Source: Bacillota bacterium
Lineage (GTDB): Bacteria > Bacillota > Clostridia > Lachnospirales > Lachnospiraceae
Assembly (NCBI GenBank): GCA_023399455.1
Contig: JAEWPN010000019.1
Location: 1-18,125, forward strand
Reading direction: 5' to 3'
Length of the DNA stretch: 18,125 bases
In this document: positions 1-5,877 of the stretch, one piece after another
How the letters are laid out: each line of letters opens with the position of its first letter
Position numbering within the stretch: position 1 is the stretch's first letter
Notes under the pieces: model-generated
What the model saw: only the letters and a program-made list of their open reading frames with translations
Told to the model about the DNA's origin: nothing
Database searches by the model: none
Position numbers and translations under genes: made by a program

Positions 1-126
1 AAATATGCTGAAACAAGAAACCATCAGCACAAACGTGCACTCGCGTTGACTTCCCGTAAATTTATACGTCTGCTCTATGGTCTGCTGGACAAGAGCCAAC
101 TCTACTCTCCGGAAAAGAGTAGGTAA
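1..126 (+). CDS. IS110-family transposase, C-terminal end only (partial)
   Basis: The frame is open from base 1 to a TAA at 124-126 and encodes 41 residues; the rest lies outside the window. The stretch HKRALALTSRKFIRLLYGLL followed by a short polar tail resembles the extreme C-terminus of IS110/IS116/IS902 transposases, where an HKRAL-(V/A)-LTARK-type segment precedes the stop. These enzymes combine a DEDD catalytic domain with a C-terminal serine-containing domain; neither is visible here. This suggests an insertion sequence immediately left of the reductase gene. Whether the copy is intact cannot be judged. Confidence 0.7.
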   Translation, partial: KYAETRNHQHKRALALTSRKFIRLLYGLLDKSQLYSPEKSR

Positions 127-253
127 TTCATATCTCATTCTAAATCTACGTTTTTGTTATGAAAGCCGTAGGTCTATTAAAGTTACCCTTCTGTACGAAA
201 AACAAATCAAAATACTTCTTGACTATTTACCAAATTGCTCTTTTTATATTAAT
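127..253. other. Intergenic stretch between transposase end and reductase stop
   Basis: This is AT-rich with no credible gene. A weak dyad, CTACG at 148-152 with CGTAG near 168-172, is present but has no clear T-run. Part of it is probably the non-coding 3' end of the IS110-type element, whose boundary cannot be set because such elements generally lack terminal inverted repeats. Confidence 0.4.
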
Positions 254-1357
254 TTAAAATTTTCCTATGTTTTCTTTTTTTCTTCTTATCACTTTGGGAC
301 ATTTGCTGTAATCATGAAACCATGCACAGGCCTTGCACCTTAGACAGCCTTCATATTGCGGGTTCTCTTTTGACTGTTCCAAGAAGTCCGGATCTCCTAA
401 GAATGGTCTTCCATACGCTATAAATTCTCCGGCATTCTTATTGAGAAGCTCCTCTCCTCTCGATAGATTCCATATTTCATCCACTAAAATGACCGGAATA
501 TTTACAAATGTATGAACAGAAGTCCCGGTAAAAACAACATCATTGAAGTCAAAACTTTCGGGCCCTTCAATTTTAGCCCTGCTGGAGCCCGGGTATGTAA
601 TTACAGGCGGATAGTCCGGAGCCAAATATCTGTCTGCTTCCCGTATTCCATATGATACATGTAATAACTCAACGCCCGTCTTTTCAAGTGCTGCCGCCGT
701 ATCAATATCTGTCCTGACATTTTTGTTGAACCCTAATCTATAGCCTATGATGAAGTCATCATCAGAAAATTCCTTGATTCTTCTTATGATGTTTCCTGCC
801 AAATGGAGCCGCCCTTCTAAATTCCCTCCATATTCATCAGTTCTCGTATTACTTATGGGTGAGCTGAACAGATTTAAAAAAAACATATTAGCACCATGAA
901 GTTCAATCCCATCGGCTCCTTGTTCTTTTACCGCCTTTGCACTTTCCACAAACAAATCTTCGATGTGATGCAACTGCTCTGCCGTCCAAGAATTTATTTT
1001 TTCATGTCTGTGATGTCCCTTGGAAGGATAACCGATTTGTACGATAATTTTTGTACCGTTACCATGACACATATCTACAAGCTTTTTCAAATCCGCTTTT
1101 TGCTTTTCATTATTAAGGCCAAAGGCTCTTAATCCCACATCTTGTTCCAAAACGGAAAAGCAATGAGTAACGACTAATCCCAAATCCCCCTTTATTCTCT
1201 CCCTATAATAATCTAAAACATCTTCGCCAAGGGAATTCTCTTCTCCTCCGGGAACGCCAAAGGGGACCATTGGTGCCATAGTAATCCGATTCTTGAATTG
1301 AATGCTCTTAATTTCATATGGTTCGTACAACTTCCTGATTGCTGCAGATTTCACCAT
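254..1357 (-). CDS. NADH:flavin oxidoreductase, Old Yellow Enzyme-type TIM barrel
   Basis: This is a 367-residue FMN-dependent ene-reductase-like enzyme that should reduce an activated C=C bond or a similar electrophile in the cytoplasm. The N-terminus (FKNRITMAPM, residues 21-30) is the usual first strand. HGAN at 154-157 supplies the His/Asn pair that binds substrate in this family, and SNTRTDEYGGNLEGR (169-183) is the classic barrel motif. The C-terminus carries Cys338, Cys341, Cys344 and Cys353, a spacing like the iron-sulphur cluster segment of 2,4-dienoyl-CoA reductase and trimethylamine dehydrogenase relatives. The FAD/NAD domains that follow in those larger enzymes are missing, so electrons must come from another protein or directly from NAD(P)H. 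The ATG at 1357 is the only sensible start, but the GGAG lies 15 bases upstream, a long spacing. The substrate is unknown. A leader with a terminator lies upstream. Confidence 0.88.
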   Translation of the reverse strand: MVKSAAIRKLYEPYEIKSIQFKNRITMAPMVPFGVPGGEENSLGEDVLDYYRERIKGDLGLVVTHCFSVLEQDVGLRAFGLNNEKQKADLKKLVDMCHGNGTKIIVQIGYPSKGHHRHEKINSWTAEQLHHIEDLFVESAKAVKEQGADGIELHGANMFFLNLFSSPISNTRTDEYGGNLEGRLHLAGNIIRRIKEFSDDDFIIGYRLGFNKNVRTDIDTAAALEKTGVELLHVSYGIREADRYLAPDYPPVITYPGSSRAKIEGPESFDFNDVVFTGTSVHTFVNIPVILVDEIWNLSRGEELLNKNAGEFIAYGRPFLGDPDFLEQSKENPQYEGCLRCKACAWFHDYSKCPKVIRRKKENIGKF

Positions 1358-1420
1358 GATTCTTTTTTCTCACTCCTTTATTGTTTTATTTTTTTATTAC
1401 TTTCTGTTTATATGTAGAAA

Positions 1421-1449
1421 GAAAAAGCAGCTGCCATCTGGCATCTGCT
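1421..1449 (-). terminator. Intrinsic terminator in the leader of the reductase gene
   Basis: On the minus strand AGCAG-A-TGCC pairs with GGCA-G-CTGCT around an AGAT loop (a 9-pair stem with one A/G mismatch), directly followed by TTTTTC. It lies between a strong promoter and the reductase start, so it either ends a short independent transcript or acts as an attenuator of the reductase gene. Confidence 0.7.
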
Positions 1450-1492
1450 CTAAGCTACACTTACACTTACAGGCTTATAATGCACACAAAAA

Positions 1493-1567
1493 CTAAACTG
1501 TATTTTTCAAATCCATACAGCAGCACCAGAACATATCCGTTTTTCCTTCCATAATATTATTTAACAT
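1493..1567 (-). CDS. Candidate 24-residue leader peptide with a Trp-Cys-Cys-Cys run
   Basis: ATG at 1567 reads 24 residues with the central segment TDMFWCCCMDLK and ends in TAG. A modest ribosome site (AAAGGGA, 8 bases before the ATG) is present. The frame lies on the transcript from the promoter at 1628-1656 and ends 44 bases before the terminator stem. Three Cys codons in a row, beside Trp and Met, are unusual in so short a frame. This fits a translation-coupled attenuator sensing cysteine (or Trp) supply, but a small functional peptide is equally possible. No homolog is known to me. Confidence 0.4.
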   Translation of the reverse strand: MLNNIMEGKTDMFWCCCMDLKNTV

Positions 1568-1627
1568 ATGTATCGTCCCTTTTATTTCATACTTTTTTAA
1601 TAGGCATTGTATGTTTTAGCAATTATA

Positions 1628-1656
1628 AATATAAACATCTCTCTATCCTTTGTCAA
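1628..1656 (-). promoter_or_regulatory. Strong sigma-A-type promoter, reductase leader
   Basis: On the minus strand a perfect TTGACA (1656-1651), a 17-base spacer and TATATT (1633-1628) form a near-consensus promoter. Transcription would start near 1621, leaving about 260 bases of leader before the reductase ATG. Confidence 0.7.
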
Positions 1657-1688
1657 TCATTTTTACAAATTTGACTAGAGCGATTAAC

Positions 1689-1717
1689 TTGAACTGGCTA
1701 TAGGCTTTTATTATAAT
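1689..1717 (+). promoter_or_regulatory. Sigma-A-type promoter on the plus strand, divergent from the reductase promoter
   Basis: TTGAAC at 1689-1694, a 17-base spacer and a perfect TATAAT at 1712-1717. The predicted start near 1724 precedes a 42-codon frame and a terminator, defining a transcript of about 170 bases. Confidence 0.6.
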
Positions 1718-1728
1718 GTTACAAAAAA

Positions 1729-1857
1729 ATGGGAAGAAGAGAAAAAGTTGGAGAAAAAAAAGACGAACAGATTTCTGCCATCCGGCATAATATTGAGAAG
1801 CGTATATTCTCATTGGAATCATTATATTTAAACGAAAGCTTGAGGACATATGAATAA
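1729..1857 (+). CDS. Candidate 42-residue small protein of unknown function
   Basis: ATG at 1729 encodes a strongly charged peptide (MGRREKVGEKKDEQ at the N-terminus, then IRHNIEKRIFSLESLYLNES) ending in TAA four bases before the terminator stem. It has its own promoter and terminator. The pattern of an Ile-Arg helix followed by a second helix ending in Leu-Asn-Glu-Ser-Leu loosely recalls Spo0E-like phosphatases, but the diagnostic SQxLD aspartate is absent, so this is only a shape resemblance. The predicted transcription start is only about 5 bases from the ATG, with no ribosome site, so it would be leaderless. A small regulatory RNA is an equally good reading. Confidence 0.3.
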   Translation: MGRREKVGEKKDEQISAIRHNIEKRIFSLESLYLNESLRTYE

Positions 1858-1861
1858 CATT

Positions 1862-1891
1862 AAAGACCGCCAACAAAAGTCGGCGGTCTTT
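1862..1891. terminator. Bidirectional intrinsic terminator
   Basis: AAAGACCGCC (1862-1871) and GGCGGTCTTT (1882-1891) form a perfect 10-pair stem with a 10-base loop, with a T-run on the plus strand and a shorter one on the minus strand. It ends the plus-strand transcript from 1689 and the 2-oxoacid oxidoreductase operon that stops at 1899. Confidence 0.85.
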
Positions 1892-1898
1892 TCAATTA

Positions 1899-2750
1899 TT
1901 AAACCATTTCCTGCATATACTTGTCGATAAGAGCAAGGTTGTTGCGTTGACCCACTAAAACCTGCCCGTCTTTCAATGAACGGTGCTTTTCATGATAGGT
2001 GGGCTGCTCCTTTTCATACAATACACCAATAGGGATGCGATCACCGAATTCCATGGCTCTCTCCATAGCTGTCAGGCGGTTGCCTGCATCATGGGTATCA
2101 TCCAATTCATAAACACGTTTATTATACCATGCAAAGGTGTTGATCTTGTTGAAGCTGACGCACGGCTGCAAAATATCTACCATGGCATAGCCTTTAAACA
2201 AAATTGCCCGCTTCATCATCTCTTCCAGATGCTGCGGTTTACCACTGAAGCTGCGCGCCACAAAGCCGGCTCCGGATGCGATGGCCATAAGAACCGGATT
2301 GAACGGAATATTATTGTTTCCATCCACCTGTACGCCGTTTACAGCGCCTTCGTCTGCGGTAGGCGAAGCCTGCCCCTTTGTCAGACCATACACCTGATTG
2401 TCATGGATGAAATGAGCAATATCTACATTGCGGCGGATATTGTGGATAAAGTGATTGCCGCCTTCACCGTAGCTGTCACCATCTCCACTATCAATAATGA
2501 CGGTCAGTCTGGGGTTCACGATTTTTGCCGCCACCGCAGGCGGCACCGCGCGTCCGTGAAGGCCACAAAAGCTATTTGCGCCGATATATTGGGGAGTTTT
2601 TGCGGCTTGCCCAATGCCGCCCACGATCAGCACATCATGTGGGTCCTTTTTCAATTCCTCCAGTGTCTTTTGGAGAGAATTCAATATACTGAAGTTTCCG
2701 CAGCCCGGACACCAGGCTGTTTCATAGGTGTCGAATATATGTCCTCCCAT
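1899..2750 (-). CDS. korB: 2-oxoacid:ferredoxin oxidoreductase, beta subunit
   Basis: This 283-residue subunit binds thiamine diphosphate and an iron-sulphur cluster and, with the upstream gamma-alpha protein, would oxidatively decarboxylate a 2-oxoacid to an acyl-CoA, passing electrons to ferredoxin (or run in reverse). WCPGCGNF (Cys14, Cys17), SFCGLHGR (Cys62) and a Cys in LQPCVSF (around 200) match the cluster-binding cysteines of KorB-type subunits. GDGDSYGEGGNHF (89-101) is the Mg-thiamine-diphosphate motif. The ATG shares one base with the upstream stop (TAATG) and has AAGGAGG seven bases before it, so the pair is translationally coupled. The 2-oxoglutarate assignment is the family's usual one; branched-chain or other 2-oxoacids cannot be excluded. 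Confidence 0.9.
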   Translation of the reverse strand: MGGHIFDTYETAWCPGCGNFSILNSLQKTLEELKKDPHDVLIVGGIGQAAKTPQYIGANSFCGLHGRAVPPAVAAKIVNPRLTVIIDSGDGDSYGEGGNHFIHNIRRNVDIAHFIHDNQVYGLTKGQASPTADEGAVNGVQVDGNNNIPFNPVLMAIASGAGFVARSFSGKPQHLEEMMKRAILFKGYAMVDILQPCVSFNKINTFAWYNKRVYELDDTHDAGNRLTAMERAMEFGDRIPIGVLYEKEQPTYHEKHRSLKDGQVLVGQRNNLALIDKYMQEMV

Positions 2751-4420
2751 TAAAATCCCTCCTTTACGATTCGAGCCGCAATCTCCTCACCGTTTAGCTG
2801 TCTGCCGTCATATTTCAATATTCCGGCATCCGTTTTAATCCCTGTAACTTCGGCAATCAGCGATGCAAGCTGACCGGTATAGTTCTGTTCAACATGAATA
2901 ATGTACTTGGCTGATGCTGCCATTTGCTTCAGCAGTTTTTGGGGAAGAGGCCAGATGTCGCCAAACACTAATGCGCTATAACGCTTTCCACCTTTTTGGT
3001 TGAGCAATTGTACGGCTTCCTCCAGCGGACCGTACAGAGAGCCCCAGCCCAGAAGCAATACATCGGGATCCTGTTCTCCCAGTAATTCGGGCTCCAGAAG
3101 CTCCTGCTCCATCAGCGCCAGCTTGCCCATACGTTTTTTCATCATACGGACACGAGTCTCACTATCCTCTACAATGTGTCCATACTCATCATGTTCGTCA
3201 GTGTCAGCGGCAACAAACCCTTCGCTCGTTCCGGGGAATTTGCGCGGAGAGATGCCGCTTTCCGTAAAACGATAACGGGCGTAATCCCCTCCGGCAGATA
3301 CGTCTTCCGGTTCGTACAGAGCGATCTTTCGAGAATCCAGCTTCGGAATAGCAGCCGTAGAGTCGGCCAGATACTGGTCACTGAGCAGAATCACCGGGAT
3401 TTGATATTTTTCTGCCATGTTGAAAGCACGAATGGTTTGGTAAAACGCATCCTCATGATGACGCAACGCGATAACCATGCGTGGGAACTCCCCTTGCGAA
3501 GCAGAAATAACAAATTTCAAATCGCTCTGCTCCGTTCGCGTAGGAAAGCCGGTAACAGGACCAGGGCGCTGCACATCCACCACGACAAGCGGAATTTCAG
3601 CCATGCCGGCTAAACCAAGGGCCTCCACCTTCAGGCTGAAGCCACCGCCAGAGGTACCTGTCATTGCTCGCGCGCCTGCAAAAGAAGCTCCGATGGCCAT
3701 GTTAATTGCCCCGATTTCATCCTCAGCCTGCTCCACAACAATTCCTGTTTCCGCAGATTTCAGTGACAAGTACTCCATAATGGAAGTGGAGGGTGACATA
3801 GGGTATGCCGAATAAAACTTCACTCCTGCTGTCAGGGCGCCCAGCGCCAGCGCCTGGTTGCCGGAAATGATCATGTGGTCGGATGCATCCCCTCCGGCAT
3901 GCTCAAATTTCTGAAGCACGGCATTATATCCGGCCTGTGCAGCCTGAACATTAATATCGACATATTCCGCTTTCACAGATTTCCGGAAAACACTGTCCGC
4001 CTGCTCGGTACTCATCGGAATACCGAACAGCTTCAACACTGCACCGATAGCCACACTGCTCGCCACACGCGCGTTACCCAGTTCCTTCGCTATAGCTGTC
4101 ATATCCAGTTTAATAACAAAATCATCATCTGTTTCGACGGCACTGTCACAGAGAATAAATCCGCCGTCCCGTAAATGTTCCCGGTGGATAGCGACGGTTT
4201 CTTCATTGAGAGCGACGATGCCATCCAGCCTTTCGCTGTGACAACGGGGGGCCTGCTCACCAAAACGAATACGCGAAAAGTTATGCCCTCCTCGAATACG
4301 CGACATCAGATCGCGCACGGTAAATACGCTGCAGCCCGACTGCTTAATCCAACGTTCCAATATTGCCGCAGTAGTATCCACGCCTTGGCCTGCAGCGCCG
4401 CCAATCAAAAGATTGTACAT
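2750..4420 (-). CDS. korA: 2-oxoacid:ferredoxin oxidoreductase, fused gamma-alpha subunit
   Basis: This 556-residue protein joins the gamma domain (about residues 1-175, beginning NLLIGGAAGQGVDTTAAIL and including RGGHNFSRIR) to the alpha domain (from about 185 onward, with GNQALALGALTAGVKFYSAYPMSPSTSIMEYL in sense). The alpha part has VEQAEDEIGAINMAIGASFAGARAM, TGTSGGGFSL and QRPGPVTGFPTRTEQSDL, all typical of KorA-type subunits that complete the thiamine-diphosphate site and bind CoA. It is first in a two-gene operon with the beta subunit. AAAGGAGG lies about 11 bases before the ATG, slightly far. No separate ferredoxin-like delta subunit is present, as is usual for this subtype. Confidence 0.9.
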   Translation of the reverse strand: MYNLLIGGAAGQGVDTTAAILERWIKQSGCSVFTVRDLMSRIRGGHNFSRIRFGEQAPRCHSERLDGIVALNEETVAIHREHLRDGGFILCDSAVETDDDFVIKLDMTAIAKELGNARVASSVAIGAVLKLFGIPMSTEQADSVFRKSVKAEYVDINVQAAQAGYNAVLQKFEHAGGDASDHMIISGNQALALGALTAGVKFYSAYPMSPSTSIMEYLSLKSAETGIVVEQAEDEIGAINMAIGASFAGARAMTGTSGGGFSLKVEALGLAGMAEIPLVVVDVQRPGPVTGFPTRTEQSDLKFVISASQGEFPRMVIALRHHEDAFYQTIRAFNMAEKYQIPVILLSDQYLADSTAAIPKLDSRKIALYEPEDVSAGGDYARYRFTESGISPRKFPGTSEGFVAADTDEHDEYGHIVEDSETRVRMMKKRMGKLALMEQELLEPELLGEQDPDVLLLGWGSLYGPLEEAVQLLNQKGGKRYSALVFGDIWPLPQKLLKQMAASAKYIIHVEQNYTGQLASLIAEVTGIKTDAGILKYDGRQLNGEEIAARIVKEGF

Positions 4421-4474
4421 AATGCCAATGCCCTCCTTTATTCCTTAGCCTTAAAGTTTGAAGTGCTTATGAAG

Positions 4475-4503
4475 ATTATATCAGAAACATTAAGTATTAT
4501 AAA
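4475..4503 (-). promoter_or_regulatory. Probable promoter of the korAB operon
   Basis: On the minus strand TTTATA (4503-4498), a 17-base spacer and a perfect TATAAT (4480-4475). The -35 is weak (4 of 6). A second TATAAT-like hexamer overlaps the -35 box, so tandem starts are possible. Confidence 0.45.
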
Positions 4504-4576
4504 GTGTTAAAGATTGTTCTAAAGAAACGCCTTTTTAACTACTTGTGATTTCAAACTTTATTTACTATTTTATATA

Positions 4577-4735
4577 GAACAAAAGTGTGTTTCGCTCACT
4601 CGCGCGCTAAAATACTTCGGCAGCACAGTTTTTGTTCCGCGTACGTAGCTGTGCATCCTACACGGAGTGCATTTATTTCATAGGAAACAGAAGCTTTACT
4701 ACTGCAACATAAAAAGGTCTTTTCTATGAAATAAA
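4577..4735. repeat. Structured intergenic element with nested inverted repeats
   Basis: In the 400-base gap between korA and the island there is no gene, but there are three clear dyads. GAACAAAA (4577-4584) pairs with TTTTGTTC (4630-4637). GCACAG (4623-4628) pairs with CTGTGC (4649-4654), overlapping the first so that the two are alternative or pseudoknotted. TTTATTTCATAG (4672-4683) pairs perfectly with CTATGAAATAAA (4724-4735). The element includes a GC-rich patch (CACTCGCGCGC) in AT-rich surroundings. It may be a miniature mobile repeat, a structured RNA, or the scar at the island boundary. Confidence 0.45.
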
Positions 4736-4779
4736 AAAGCTACATTTTCATTGGTTTACTGCCAATAAAAATATAGCTT
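4733..4779 (-). terminator. Intrinsic terminator of the defence-like operon
   Basis: On the minus strand AAGCTA-TATTTTTATTGG pairs with CCAATGAAAATGTAGCTT around a short CAGTAAA loop, with two isolated mismatches, followed by TTTTTT (complement of 4733-4738). It lies 46 bases past the last stop of the operon at 4825 and works on that strand only. Confidence 0.75.
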
Positions 4780-4824
4780 ATAGCTTGTGTCATTAGGTCA
4801 AAATAGATGCAAGTCAATTTGGCA

Positions 4825-5877
4825 TTAATCTATATTTGCTATTACACATAGCGGAATATTCGACACATCCATAAGATATTGTTCGGTAACAGCTAAAAGA
4901 GTCCTTTGTTCTAGAGTTATGCTGTTAACTGATAATCCCGGTTGCACAATTATAATATTGAATTTTAAAGGCAATTTTCTGCGTGATAGATTATCTAACC
5001 TTTGTAACTCTTGTATGCTTCCCTTGATAATACGTGATCCACTTTGGCCTTTGTAAGTTTTAGTTTCTCTTTTAAATAAATGCCTAAAAAACTCTCTACT
5101 ATCTTTATACTTCCAATGTATCGATTTTTGGGCTTGTCCGCATACTTCATACAGATTGTCTACTTGTCTGCTTACTACACCACCCTTGGCAAATTTTAAA
5201 TGATACATTTCTACATTGATGCAATCGTCCTTTTCTTTTAATGTAATTATATCAGCTATCTCTCCTGAATTATCATCATCGTAAATAATGTTATAATTTT
5301 CATCCATGTGCATCAATTTTTGAATTACACTGTACTGTATAGATTCTGTACGTAATGTTCCTACACGCTGGGATTCTTTTGATATATCTACACCGCTCCA
5401 ATCCCAAGCATTAATTCGTTCTACAGGATAAACACCGGGAGCTTGCTTTAATTCAATGTATTCATTTCCGCATAAATATGAACCATCGATAAACCAAATA
5501 CTTGGTTCATAGAGTTGAAAGAATTCTTCAATTGAGAAATCTTTTCGACCAACATGAACAGTTACCGTATGCATTCCTTCCTGTAATGCATAGTGGCTAA
5601 ATGCAATGTCATCTTTTTCACCGATAGTCATTATAAATTGGCAGTTCAAATCATCATTAGGCAAATTAAAACTTAGATTAAATATAATTGACTCAGAGCT
5701 TGATTTTTCAAAATCCAGATCAATCGATGTATTACCTAAATCACATTGATGCCCATTTACATGAAACTCTATTTTGTTCTCTGAACTATTATATAAATCT
5801 TCATTCCAATCAATCCAAACACAAGGTTTATCTGGAATCTGAGTTACTAATTTCGGTACTAATGCCTCTTCAGTATT
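4825..5877 (-). pseudogene. Detached C-terminal nuclease-like part of the upstream helicase (frameshifted)
   Basis: The frame is open for 350 codons from 5877, immediately after an in-frame TGA at 5880-5878, to the stop at 4825. It has no ATG or GTG until deep inside; the first start-like codon is a TTG at 5664 with no ribosome site. It overlaps the end of the helicase frame and is in the -1 frame relative to it; one extra A in the AAA at 5878-5876 would join both into a protein of about 1,090 residues. Visible motifs (numbered from the TTG) are GEIAD (134-138), VEMYHLK (151-157) and LYEVCGQAQKSIHW (171-184). The Asp...Glu-x-x-x-x-Lys layout suggests a PD-(D/E)XK-type nuclease fold, as in other large helicase-nuclease fusions; this is inference. 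As written it is probably untranslated. A sequencing error in the A-run is possible. Confidence 0.65.

Noticed and set aside
1643..1876. A 77-codon minus-strand frame in the reductase/korB gap
   Set aside because: It begins inside the terminator stem, lacks a ribosome site and runs through both promoters; its hydrophobic character comes from T-rich sequence.
1983..2753. A 256-codon plus-strand open frame opposite korB
   Set aside because: It covers almost exactly the real beta-subunit gene in reverse and has no independent support.
4825..5664. The 279-residue frame from the TTG at 5664 as an independent gene
   Set aside because: No ribosome site before the TTG, and the same frame stays open and protein-like up to the helicase end, so it is the detached tail of the helicase.
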